Below are positions 1 through 8,046 of a stretch of 64,000 bases of DNA, one piece after another. This stretch comes from Mucilaginibacter boryungensis (GTDB lineage: Bacteria > Bacteroidota > Bacteroidia > Sphingobacteriales > Sphingobacteriaceae): assembly GCF_015221995.1 (NCBI RefSeq), contig NZ_JADFFM010000002.1, forward strand, positions 1-64,000, given 5' to 3'. The first letter of the stretch is position 1. The number at the start of each line of letters is the position of its first letter. Both the position numbers and the translations under genes were made by a program. Under the pieces are notes generated by a model that did not search any database, had not been told where the DNA came from, and saw nothing but the letters and a program-made list of their open reading frames with translations.

Positions 1-5
1 GACTG

Positions 6-36
6 CAAAGGTAGAAACCTTTTTTACATTCTCAAA
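6..36 (-). promoter_or_regulatory. Bacteroidota promoter 1 of a tandem set, firing leftwards
   Basis: Read on the minus strand this is TTTG, a 19-nt spacer, then TACCTTTG. It matches the Bacteroidota sigma-A consensus (TTTG, N19-21, TAnnTTTG). An A/T-rich tract lies upstream. The expected start of transcription is about position 2, so the gene it serves is outside the window. It is one of three such boxes spaced 111-115 bp apart. Confidence 0.6.
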
Positions 37-120
37 ATTTATTTTCACTTATTTTTTAAGTGATCCCTTTCGTCGTTTCCCAGCGTTTTTCAACACTTTT
101 ACTCCTTCGTTTGCGGGTTG

Positions 121-151
121 CAAAGGTATAACCTTTTTTGCTTTCTGTGAA
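121..151 (-). promoter_or_regulatory. Bacteroidota promoter 2 of the tandem set (weak -33)
   Basis: The -7 box TACCTTTG on the minus strand (CAAAGGTA at 121-128) is perfect. At the expected 19-nt distance the -33 reads TTCA instead of TTTG, so this copy may be weaker. The flanking TTTGCGGG and AAATTTATTTT segments match the other units, which shows that the promoter region was duplicated. Confidence 0.5.
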
Positions 152-231
152 ATTTATTTTAAACTTTTTTCAAGCTTTAAATGTTATTTCTTAGTTTCAG
201 AGAACGTCCCGCTTTCCTTATTTGCGGGCTG

Positions 232-262
232 CAAAGGTACGCATGAATTTTGATTATACAAA
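232..262 (-). promoter_or_regulatory. Bacteroidota promoter 3 of the tandem set, farthest upstream
   Basis: On the minus strand this has TTTG (259-262), exactly 19 nt, then TACCTTTG (232-239). It is a full match to the Bacteroidota consensus. The expected start is near 228, giving a leader of more than 228 nt before the left edge of the window. It shares the TGCGGG(C/T)TGCAAAGGTA core with unit 2. Confidence 0.6.
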
Positions 263-692
263 TGTTAGCGCAACTATTTACTTATTGTATTTATAACACG
301 CTGCAAATAAGAGAGAAAAAATTTGGCATAAGGTCCGAAGACGGTAAGTCGGAAAGTCCGAAAGATGTGTATCCCTATTACAATTAACAGCAACATCCGC
401 TGAAACTAAACTCCGATTGCAGCGGAAAGCCCGGACGAAGGAGGACTTGCAGCGGAAAGCGGGGCTACCGGTACCGAAATAACACTGCCCCTGCTTTACA
501 AAACATATCTATATTATATAGCTGTATTTACACCTTATATAATAGGCATTATTAATAATGCATTTTCTACGACTACAGTAAGTTTTATTTACATCCGGTT
601 GGTTGTACTATTACTGTTAAAAGATGTTAAATGCCCCTTATACATACCAAAGGAGCGATTATACCTTTATATATTAGTAGCCAAATAAATAA
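263..692. other. Non-coding stretch with short direct repeats
   Basis: No open frame of coding character, tRNA or rRNA is visible. A GTCCGAA/GTCGGAAA-type repeat lies at about 332-364. TTGCAGCGGAAAGC occurs twice, at 417-430 and 447-460. The remainder is A/T-rich. It separates the leftward tandem promoters from the rightward bamD promoter, so it is a divergent intergenic region. Confidence 0.6.
417..460. repeat. Direct repeat TTGCAGCGGAAAGC, two copies
   Basis: A perfect 14-bp direct repeat with starts 30 bp apart, GC-rich inside an A/T-rich gap. GGACGAAGGAGGAC lies between the copies. Its function is unknown. It may be the remnant of a dispersed intergenic repeat of this group of bacteria. 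Confidence 0.5.
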
Positions 693-723
693 TTGACTGA
701 TTTGTATTAATCAACTATCTTTG
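693..723 (+). promoter_or_regulatory. bamD promoter, apparently leaderless
   Basis: TTG (693-695), a 20-nt spacer and TATCTTTG (716-723) fit the Bacteroidota consensus. The bamD ATG begins at 728, only 5 nt after the -7 box. Transcription would therefore start at or next to the initiation codon, leaving almost no 5' leader. Confidence 0.6.
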
Positions 724-727
724 CAAA

Positions 728-1660
728 ATGTTTAAAAAACTGAGTCTCGTATTTTTTAGTGTGTCGGTTGCTATAATGATGGTGCTGGGGAGCTGTAAAA
801 GTAAATTTGAAAAGCTTAAGGCTGGGAACGACAACTTGAAAAAATACCAGGAAGCTATTAAGCTATATAATAAAAAGGAATATAGTAAAGCGCTGGAGTT
901 GTTCGACGACCTGGCACCACGCTACCGTGGCCGCGAAGCTGCCGAGGACCTGTTTTATTATTATGCTTATACAAACTATAAATTAAAAGACTTTACATCG
1001 GCCAGGTACCAGTTTAAAAACTTTGCCGAAAACTATCAGAGCAGCCCAAAAGCTGAAGAGTGCCGTTTTATGGCCGCTTATTGTTTTTATCTTGATTCGC
1101 CTAACTACACGCTTGACCAGGAAAACACTACCAAGGCTATTGAGGCCTTACAATTGTTCATCAACCTATATCCTAAAAGCGACCGTGTAGCCGAGGCCAG
1201 TAAACTGATACAGGATTTACGTGATAAACTGGAAGATAAAGCTTATGCGAATTCTAAATTGTATTTAACTATACAGGATTATCAATCGGCGGTGATTGCA
1301 TTTGGCAATACCCTACGCGATTACCCTGATACGAAATATGCCGAGGAGCTGGAATTTTTAACTATTAAGGCGCAGTATTTGTATGCTAAAAACAGCAGCG
1401 AGGCGCGCCAGGAAGAACGCTTTAACCAGGCTATTTCATTTGCAGACCAATTTGCTGAAAAATATCCTGCCAGTAAATATTTAAAAGAAGCTGCGGCTTT
1501 GAAAAAAGATAGTCAGCAAGGTATAACGGATGTAAAAACCTATTATGCTGATATACAAAAAAACGCGAAATATTACCGTAAATTAGCGAAGATAGATAGT
1601 ACTGGAAATAAAACTTCACTACCATCAGAGAAAAACAATTCGCAAAAGATACCAAACTAA
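728..1660 (+). CDS. bamD: Outer membrane assembly lipoprotein BamD
   Basis: 310 aa. BamD is the essential lipoprotein partner of BamA in folding outer membrane proteins and faces the periplasm. The N-terminus is a lipoprotein signal with lipobox LGSC, so Cys23 would be acylated. The rest is helical TPR-like repeats with YKLKDFTSARYQFKNF and LFINLYPKSDRVAEA segments that match the BamD/YfiO family in content and length. It is followed after 18 nt by the RNA polymerase omega-like gene, an arrangement usual in Bacteroidota. The start is fixed by the adjacent promoter box. The C-terminal 30 residues are polar and look disordered. Confidence 0.93.
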   Translation: MFKKLSLVFFSVSVAIMMVLGSCKSKFEKLKAGNDNLKKYQEAIKLYNKKEYSKALELFDDLAPRYRGREAAEDLFYYYAYTNYKLKDFTSARYQFKNFAENYQSSPKAEECRFMAAYCFYLDSPNYTLDQENTTKAIEALQLFINLYPKSDRVAEASKLIQDLRDKLEDKAYANSKLYLTIQDYQSAVIAFGNTLRDYPDTKYAEELEFLTIKAQYLYAKNSSEARQEERFNQAISFADQFAEKYPASKYLKEAAALKKDSQQGITDVKTYYADIQKNAKYYRKLAKIDSTGNKTSLPSEKNNSQKIPN

Positions 1661-1678
1661 TAATTGATAGATAAAGAT

Positions 1679-2011
1679 ATGACAAACGTTATTAATAAAC
1701 CATCTGTAGCTAACAGCACCGTAACCCGCGATTTGCGTGAGCTTGACGTAAAAACAGACAACATTTACGAATCGATTGTGATTGTGTCTAAAAGGGCTAA
1801 CCAAATATCAAACAACATTAAAGAGGAGTTACACCAAAAGTTATCGGAGTTCGCTTCATCTAACGATAACCTGGAAGAGGTTTTTGAAAACCGCGAGCAA
1901 ATTGAAATTTCTAAACACTACGAAAGGATGCCGAAACCAACATTGGTTGCTATCCAGGAGTTTTTAGAAGATAAGGTTTACTATCGTAACCCTGCTAAAG
2001 AACAACAATAA
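1679..2011 (+). CDS. rpoZ: DNA-directed RNA polymerase omega (Rpb6/RpoZ-like) subunit
   Basis: 110 aa from the ATG at 1679. A TTG five codons earlier is a poorer start. Omega binds the beta' subunit and helps core RNA polymerase assemble. The Bacteroidota version is longer and divergent. The segment IYESIVIVSKRANQI, with its Ser-Lys-Arg-Ala-Asn core, is the omega/Rpb6 signature. The C-terminal part (PTLVAIQEFLEDKVYY) is typical of the phylum. It is co-transcribed with bamD and closed by a strong terminator. In many relatives coaBC and a DUF4835 gene follow; here the unit ends. Confidence 0.88.
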   Translation: MTNVINKPSVANSTVTRDLRELDVKTDNIYESIVIVSKRANQISNNIKEELHQKLSEFASSNDNLEEVFENREQIEISKHYERMPKPTLVAIQEFLEDKVYYRNPAKEQQ

Positions 2012-2032
2012 TCTTCCCAAACGGGCTAAATA

Positions 2033-2068
2033 TAAAGCCGCTTTGCATAATGCAGAGCGGCTTTTGTT
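2033..2068 (+). terminator. Terminator after bamD-rpoZ
   Basis: Arms AAAGCCGCTTTGCA and TGCAGAGCGGCTTT pair almost fully around a TAA loop and run into a T-rich tract. It ends the rightward bamD-rpoZ unit. Confidence 0.85.
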
Positions 2069-2074
2069 TGTTAG

Positions 2075-2107
2075 AGCCTCGCCCAAACCCTCTCCAAAGG
2101 AGAGGGC
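2075..2107. repeat. REP-like GC palindrome, single copy
   Basis: CCCTCTCC AAA GGAGAGGG is a perfect 8-bp stem with a 3-nt loop, preceded by GCCTCGCCCAAA. It has the build of the elements at 56988-57085 and 58934-59029 (a run of C, a short spacer, then a CCCC/GGGG palindrome). It sits between the rpoZ terminator and the 3' end of the convergent GH2 gene. Confidence 0.6.
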
Positions 2108-2158
2108 ATCTGTTACTATCATTGTATTACATTCGCAGTCGCAACTATAAACTTATTA

Positions 2159-4603
2159 TTATTTGGCCTGCAATGTCAACACTGCCGGGGCCAAGCCATC
2201 GGCGGTAGCGGTAAAGGTAATATTGCCGGCTTTCTCGTTCGATTGCAGGATAGCCAGCGCCAGTCCATGGAATGCCTTGCGATAGTTGGCCTTAAACGGA
2301 TCATGACTTACCGGGTCACCATTATCAACACTGGCAATAAAGGCGCTGCCATTTACTTTAAAATCAACCTTATTATCAGCATTGGGTACAAGGTTGCCGT
2401 CTTTATCCAGTATTTTAACTGTAATAAATGACAGGTCTTTACCGTCAGCATTAATGGTTTTCCTGTCAGCTACTAATTCAATTTTGGCTGGCTTGCCCGC
2501 GGTGTGTATCTCTGCAACTTTAACGGTTTTCCCATCTTTATAAGATATAGCCTTTAATGTACCCGGCTGGAATGGTACTGCCCATGAAATATGCAGGTCA
2601 TCCCCTTTTTTAGCCTTTTTACCCAATGATTTACCATTCAGGAAAAGTTCAACTTCATCGGCATGGTTGTAATAAGCCCAAACCTGGATAGTTTTACCAG
2701 TTTGCCAGTTCCAGTGTGGTAGCAGGTGCAGTACTGTTTTATCAGTCCACTCGCTTTGGTACATGTAATAAACATCCTTAGGAAAACCTGCTAAGTCAAT
2801 AATACCAAAATACGAACTGCGCGAAGGCCAGGTATATGGTGTAGGTTCGCCCAGGTAATCAAATCCAGTCCAGATGAACATGCCTGAAAGGAACGGATAT
2901 TTCTTTATCGGTTTCCAGCTTTCCTCATGTGTTGATGCCCATGGTGCCGAAACGTTATCGTAAGCTGAAACAGTGTTGTCCGGGTTCATGTTCACATGGT
3001 CGTTATAGTTGTTTTTAACAGGCCAGCGGCGTATGCTGTCAATATTTGGCGGCATATCATAGTAGCCGCGCGTTTCCAAAGCCGAAGTTGTTTCGGTACC
3101 GATGAATTTTTTACCAGGATAACGTTGCTGAAATGTTGGGTAATCTTTATAATGATAATTATAACCGGCAAGGTCTATTGCGCCGGAACTGATAATTTTA
3201 TTTGATGTATCGGGATTGTTATTGGCTGTAGTAATAGGCCGTGTTCTATCAAGGTTATGTATAATACCGGCCAGCTCTTTAGCTATATCCGCAGCTATCG
3301 GACGGCGTTGTTCTGGTATTTCATTACCAATGCTCCATACTATTACGCTGGGGTGATTACGGTCGCGCAATATCTGGTCTTCCAGGTCGCGTTTATGCCA
3401 TTCTTTAAAAAAAAGGCTATAATCATATTTCTTTTTTGCGCGCTCCCAAACATCAAAGGCCTCATCCATTACAAAAAAGCCCATTTTATCGCAAAGATCA
3501 AGCAATTCGGGCGCGGGCGGGTTATGAGATGTGCGAATGGCGTTACAACCCATATCTTTTAGTATTTCTAACTGGCGCTGCAAAGCACGATAGTTAATGG
3601 CTGCTCCCAGACTGCCCAGATCGTGATGATCGCAAACGCCGCGCAGTTTTACGGATACGCCATTTATGCTGAACCCTTTATCTACATCAAAATCAAAATA
3701 ACGGATACCGAAATTTGTCGTATAGATATCTGTTAAGGTTTTACCCAATGATACTTTAGTTATAGCTTTATAAAGATACGGGTGCACATCAGACCAAAGC
3801 ATAGGTGCCAACACCTTGGCTTGCTGGGTTGCTGTTGCAGAACTATCCACAATATTTACATTATTGGTTACCGTTTTCAGCAGCTTACCGGCTGCATCAT
3901 AAATAGCAGTGGTAACCGTTGCCTGCTGGGGTTTACCGCTGGCATTATGCAGCTTAACTTGCATATTTACGGTAGCTTCATTTTTGCTAACTTTTGGAGT
4001 TGAGATAAATGTCCCCCAATGATCAATAGCTACTTTGTTTGTAGTTACCAGCCACACATTGCGGTATATACCCGAACCCGAATACCAGCGTGAGTTTGGC
4101 TGGCTGCTATTATCCACTTTTACTGCAATAACGTTCGGTTGTCCATATTTTAAATATGGCGTTAATTCGTACCGGAAGGAGATATAGCCATTAGGCCTAA
4201 AGCCTAAATGGTGCCCGTTTACCCATACATCGCTTTTTTGGTAAACGCCGTCAAAGTCTATATACACCTCTTTGCCTTTGGATGCAGCCGGAATGGTGAA
4301 TGTTTTGCGATACCAGCCTATACCACCTGGTAGCGCACCGCCTTCTGGTGTGGCGGGATTATCTTTACTAAACTCGCCTTCGATACTCCAATCGTGCGGC
4401 AGGTTAAGTTTGCGCCAATTGTTATCTGTTGTTGATACCTCTTGCCCGTCGCTTACATCGCCTAAATGGAAACGCCAGTCACGGTCAAAATCAGCAACAG
4501 AGCGCGTTTGCTGACTGTAGCCTTTTATTGCAGATAATAGCACTAAGGCTAAAAGCAACAGTCGGCTTTTTAATGTAAAAGTTTTGGTAGATAGCATTAT
4601 CAT
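2159..4603 (-). CDS. Glycoside hydrolase family 2 (beta-galactosidase/beta-glucuronidase-like), secreted
   Basis: 814 aa with a signal peptide (hydrophobic 15-26, ending near YSQQ). Order of parts: sugar-binding jelly-roll (about 35-190), Ig-like domain (about 195-300), TIM barrel (about 305-600), then a DUF4982-type and an Ig/invasin-like beta domain to the end. The acid/base is Glu428 in SIGNE and the likely nucleophile is Glu504 in IGTETTS, as in GH2 retaining enzymes. The substrate cannot be read from sequence; beta-galactoside or beta-glucuronide is likely, and the enzyme would act in the periplasm or at the surface. Start codons at 4603 and 4597 are equally possible. It stands alone, not in a PUL. 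Confidence 0.88.
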   Translation of the reverse strand: MIMLSTKTFTLKSRLLLLALVLLSAIKGYSQQTRSVADFDRDWRFHLGDVSDGQEVSTTDNNWRKLNLPHDWSIEGEFSKDNPATPEGGALPGGIGWYRKTFTIPAASKGKEVYIDFDGVYQKSDVWVNGHHLGFRPNGYISFRYELTPYLKYGQPNVIAVKVDNSSQPNSRWYSGSGIYRNVWLVTTNKVAIDHWGTFISTPKVSKNEATVNMQVKLHNASGKPQQATVTTAIYDAAGKLLKTVTNNVNIVDSSATATQQAKVLAPMLWSDVHPYLYKAITKVSLGKTLTDIYTTNFGIRYFDFDVDKGFSINGVSVKLRGVCDHHDLGSLGAAINYRALQRQLEILKDMGCNAIRTSHNPPAPELLDLCDKMGFFVMDEAFDVWERAKKKYDYSLFFKEWHKRDLEDQILRDRNHPSVIVWSIGNEIPEQRRPIAADIAKELAGIIHNLDRTRPITTANNNPDTSNKIISSGAIDLAGYNYHYKDYPTFQQRYPGKKFIGTETTSALETRGYYDMPPNIDSIRRWPVKNNYNDHVNMNPDNTVSAYDNVSAPWASTHEESWKPIKKYPFLSGMFIWTGFDYLGEPTPYTWPSRSSYFGIIDLAGFPKDVYYMYQSEWTDKTVLHLLPHWNWQTGKTIQVWAYYNHADEVELFLNGKSLGKKAKKGDDLHISWAVPFQPGTLKAISYKDGKTVKVAEIHTAGKPAKIELVADRKTINADGKDLSFITVKILDKDGNLVPNADNKVDFKVNGSAFIASVDNGDPVSHDPFKANYRKAFHGLALAILQSNEKAGNITFTATADGLAPAVLTLQAK

Positions 4604-4702
4604 AGATTTTAGATTAATAATTGTATAGTTGACACTAAGGTATAAATAAAGTGTAATTAATTTACGGCGTCTAAAAATTTCGCAAGTTTATAATCAGTGC
4701 CC

Positions 4703-7159
4703 TTAAGGCATTTTTTTCTTTACTACAAAGGTATCCTGGGCATACACCACGTCTTCGTTGGTGATACCTTGTACTACTATTCTGAATTTACCGGTTATAT
4801 CGCTGGTATAAAATGAGATATCGGTTTCTTTACCAGAATTAATGACTACCATGTGTTTCCAGCAAATGGTTGAAAGATAATCCGGCTCGGTTGGGTTAAT
4901 TAAAGCATAATCTGCACCATAGTATTCTTTAGCCGTATATATACCCTGGAAGGTTAACATTCCCGCTGTAGGGCTACCATCTGCACAACCATGGTATGGC
5001 GACAATCCTAGGCCGGATTGCATCACCATTTCGCCCTGCACCGGCGGATGGTTCTCTGGGTCGGTAGTATGGTTTCGGCAATTTAGGATATGGAATTTAC
5101 AAACATAATCACCGCAAGCATTTGAATTGAAACCAAAACCATGTCTGAAATTGTTGTTTGATGATTTGATAACCACTTCCTTTAAACTGGTAGCATGCTC
5201 TAATCCTTTAAGCACCAATTCCTTTGTGTTTTGTACAATGGGTTCATCAAACATTACGGGGCTTGTATTCTTAGCCAAAGTTTTGTTCACATCAATATAA
5301 GGGTCGTTGACCTTGATCTCATACTCATCGCTTTTTCCGTTGACGATCAGCCTCGCTTTTTTATCGGGTACGGTATAAACAGTCTTGTTATCTAACGCGA
5401 ATATGCCTTTGTTATCACTATCAACAGTGACAATCCCTGCCGAATCTTTCATCAGCACTAATTGTACAGGTTTTTTCAATGTGCTTTGCGAATGAGTTAC
5501 CACACCGCCAAATAGCAGGTCGTTATATTTCTTTGCAGTATCCGCCGGCGCCGATTGTACCAGTTCGGGCCATTTGTATTTGCTCCAACCACGCACCAGC
5601 ATCAGTTCATTCAGGTATTGATGATCAAGTTCTTCATTGCCCATCAAGTTATCCTTCACAGGTAAATTATCCAGCTCGCTTTGCAGATAAACATAGTGCT
5701 CAATGTTATTATCATTCTTCAATTCAAAACGGTTATCCTGCACACATGCTACCGATACGATGCCATTATCTGGTTTCCCTGCCGAATTATTGATTCGTAG
5801 TTTGATATGCATTTTTTGGCGCGTACCCGGTTCCTTATTATCTGTTGTGATACTCAATCGCGGGCGCTGATTATAATGGGCGAAAAACAAGCGTTCTGCG
5901 CAAGGCCTTTCAAGGCTATCCAGCACTGTAATGGTGTTGATACCTCTCGGAATATCAGTTAATGCTATTTTTATATACCGTCCTTTTTGCGAACCGTTTA
6001 TTACGGTAAATGAGAATATTTCTTTATAATTATGTACCAGTAAATAAACCCTGCCATTAAACCTGCTTTTTAACTGAAATTTCAGTGTATCATTAGCCAG
6101 GGCTTGAGTCATGCGTATAACTAAACCATCATTCAGGGCAATTGGCAACCTGTATATCGAATCTGCCACATTATCCAGCAACAGGCGCACTGTATAGTTT
6201 ACTTTGGCTAAGGGATTTATATAGAACGCCCCCATCCCGTAACTATCAGTAACAATAGTATCTATCGGACTTTTACCGGCATATAATACCCCCGTAGTTT
6301 TAATAGCTGTTCCGCCCGGCGTTTTAACTTCCCAGCCTACCCTGCCAGGCAAACCAACAACCAAGTGGCCGCCTTCCGGGTAAAATCTTACATCTGCCAC
6401 ATTATGCTTTATGGGGATGTTTAGATGAAGGGTTTTAGTTTCCGAACCTGATTTTACCTGCACTTCTAAATTATGCTGTGCCGTGGTTATATGATCCTTG
6501 GGTATAATTAAGGTATAGCTGCCTATTACATTTGTTTTTGCCTTACCGGCGATGCGCGTTTTGGAATTTTTCCCCAAGTAATAACTTATGGCAGCATCGG
6601 CAAGCGGGCCTTGTTTACTCCGGGTATTCAGTAGTATACGCACATTTTCGGGGCTTTTATATAAGGTATCCAGCACCAATTCAACACTAAATACTGGGTC
6701 CGCTGCTGTTTTAAGGGTAATAGCTTGCGCAAAATATGCTTCGGGCCTGCCAGCTATCATACGGTTAGTATAGGCTATAAAACTATAATTACCAGGCGGA
6801 ACAGTATCGGGGATCATTATGTTGCCGTAAGCCAAACCCGACGCCATGGCAAACTTTCCCTGCACCGCTATTTTCTGATCGTTGTTGTTTACCAGCGCTA
6901 CCGATAAAACCTGGTGCTTTTGTATATTCTTTGATTTTTCGCCCAATAAATAAGCGGTAAACCACATCATATCATTATTGATATATACAGTTTTATCCAG
7001 ATGCACAAACATCAACGGATTTGATTTTTTAATACTGTAGTAACCAGCGTGTTTTACAATACTATCTAAAAATGACGTATTGCTTTGCGCAAATAACCTG
7101 CTGCAAAACACTAATAACAATACTGTTATTTTAATATAGGCAGATGCTTTAAACATCAT
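4703..7159 (-). CDS. Secreted MG2/carboxypeptidase-regulatory-like beta-rich protein, function unknown
   Basis: 818 aa with a signal peptide ending near FAQSN. The region after it (LMFVHLDKTVYINNDMMWF) resembles the MG2-type domains of large Bacteroidota surface proteins. A FYPEGGHLVVGLPGRVGWEV segment is also characteristic of that group. The C-terminal part keeps the LSTICWKHMV...SFYTSDITGKF pattern seen near the end of TonB-plug-like relatives. The plug region itself looks reduced, and a cysteine/histidine-rich stretch (ACGDYVCKFHILNCRNH) sits about residues 680-700. I do not know its substrate. It faces msrA divergently. Confidence 0.7.
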   Translation of the reverse strand: MMFKASAYIKITVLLLVFCSRLFAQSNTSFLDSIVKHAGYYSIKKSNPLMFVHLDKTVYINNDMMWFTAYLLGEKSKNIQKHQVLSVALVNNNDQKIAVQGKFAMASGLAYGNIMIPDTVPPGNYSFIAYTNRMIAGRPEAYFAQAITLKTAADPVFSVELVLDTLYKSPENVRILLNTRSKQGPLADAAISYYLGKNSKTRIAGKAKTNVIGSYTLIIPKDHITTAQHNLEVQVKSGSETKTLHLNIPIKHNVADVRFYPEGGHLVVGLPGRVGWEVKTPGGTAIKTTGVLYAGKSPIDTIVTDSYGMGAFYINPLAKVNYTVRLLLDNVADSIYRLPIALNDGLVIRMTQALANDTLKFQLKSRFNGRVYLLVHNYKEIFSFTVINGSQKGRYIKIALTDIPRGINTITVLDSLERPCAERLFFAHYNQRPRLSITTDNKEPGTRQKMHIKLRINNSAGKPDNGIVSVACVQDNRFELKNDNNIEHYVYLQSELDNLPVKDNLMGNEELDHQYLNELMLVRGWSKYKWPELVQSAPADTAKKYNDLLFGGVVTHSQSTLKKPVQLVLMKDSAGIVTVDSDNKGIFALDNKTVYTVPDKKARLIVNGKSDEYEIKVNDPYIDVNKTLAKNTSPVMFDEPIVQNTKELVLKGLEHATSLKEVVIKSSNNNFRHGFGFNSNACGDYVCKFHILNCRNHTTDPENHPPVQGEMVMQSGLGLSPYHGCADGSPTAGMLTFQGIYTAKEYYGADYALINPTEPDYLSTICWKHMVVINSGKETDISFYTSDITGKFRIVVQGITNEDVVYAQDTFVVKKKMP

Positions 7160-7241
7160 GTAAAAGTAATTATCGGGCTTATTGTAAATCGCAACAACGG
7201 TTTAGTAAACCAATGTTACCAATTTGTGGTTAATTTAGCAT

Positions 7242-7787
7242 ATGAATATTCAAAAAGCAACTTTTGCAAACGGCTGTTTTTGGTGTACAGAAGCCATTTT
7301 TCAAATTCTTAAAGGGGTTAAGTCTGTAACATCAGGCTATACTGGCGGGCAAACCAGCAACCCTACCTATATGGAAATATGCAATGGCGATACCGGCCAC
7401 GCCGAGGCTATTGAGATTGAGTATGATGCGGACGAGATCACTTATAATGAATTACTGCTGGCTTTCTTTAAATCTCATAATCCAACTACACTTAACAGGC
7501 AGGGAAATGATGTAGGTACACAATACCGCTCGGCTATATTTTATCACAACGCCGAGCAACGGCAGCAAGCTAAGGATATGATCATTAAACTTACTAATGA
7601 GCATGTTTTTGATAAACCTATTGTAACCCAGGTGGTTTCAGCAGATGTATTTTATAAAGCCGAGGATTATCACCAAAATTATTATAACGATAATAACCTG
7701 AAACCCTACTGCATGGTGGTAATACAACCCAAACTAAATAAGTTTATTAAAGAATTTGTGGAAAAAATTAAACCAGAATTGTTGTAA
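7242..7787 (+). CDS. msrA: Peptide-methionine (S)-S-oxide reductase MsrA
   Basis: 181 aa, standard length for a single-domain cytoplasmic MsrA. It repairs Met-S-sulfoxide in proteins using thioredoxin. The active-site motif GCFWC is at residues 11-15 with catalytic Cys12. The likely resolving Cys157 is in KPYCMVV. Further family motifs are SGYTGG, GHAEAIEIEYD and GTQYRSAIFYH. No signal peptide is present. Its end lies just before the promoter of the small UPF0175 gene, which therefore appears to be transcribed separately. Confidence 0.96.
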   Translation: MNIQKATFANGCFWCTEAIFQILKGVKSVTSGYTGGQTSNPTYMEICNGDTGHAEAIEIEYDADEITYNELLLAFFKSHNPTTLNRQGNDVGTQYRSAIFYHNAEQRQQAKDMIIKLTNEHVFDKPIVTQVVSADVFYKAEDYHQNYYNDNNLKPYCMVVIQPKLNKFIKEFVEKIKPELL

Positions 7788-7809
7788 TTGTCAATTATTA
7801 TTATATTTG
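7779..7809 (+). promoter_or_regulatory. Promoter of the UPF0175 gene, GTG start directly after it
   Basis: TTG (7779-7781), 20 nt, TATATTTG (7802-7809). The geometry equals that of the bamD promoter. The GTG codon at 7813 lies where transcription should begin. The -33 overlaps the last codons of msrA. Confidence 0.5.
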
Positions 7810-7812
7810 ACT

Positions 7813-8019
7813 GTGCAAACTTTGAATATTAACCTTCCTGAGGGATTAAAAATATCTGAAAAAGATGTTTTAACGGCTGTGGCTACCAGGCTATATGATA
7901 CCGGAAAAGTTACTATCGAACAAGCCGCCAGCATGGCTGGCTACAACCTTTCGGCTTTTATTGAAGAGTTAACAGCGCAAAGCCTGCAGGAAAATGCGGT
8001 AGCTGTTTATCATTATTAG
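7813..8019 (+). CDS. UPF0175 family small protein (antitoxin-like)
   Basis: 68 aa from the GTG at 7813. The longer reading from 7756 overlaps msrA and adds a cysteine-rich tail unlike the family. UPF0175 proteins resemble ribbon-helix-helix or helical DNA-binding antitoxins and are often paired with PIN-domain (DUF3368) toxins. Visible family traits are NLPEGLKISEKDV at the start and IEQAASMAGYNLSAFIEEL, a helix-turn-helix-like segment. No toxin gene follows: the next gene is an acid phosphatase 27 nt on. It is therefore an orphan regulator or a relic. The start rests on the promoter position. Confidence 0.7.
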   Translation: MQTLNINLPEGLKISEKDVLTAVATRLYDTGKVTIEQAASMAGYNLSAFIEELTAQSLQENAVAVYHY

Positions 8020-8046
8020 GTATTTACTTTACCTCGCATCCGATTT

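Noticed and set aside
1..262. Possible CRISPR or satellite array from ~112-bp repeats
   Set aside because: The repeats are promoter units with only three copies; no constant repeat with unique spacers.
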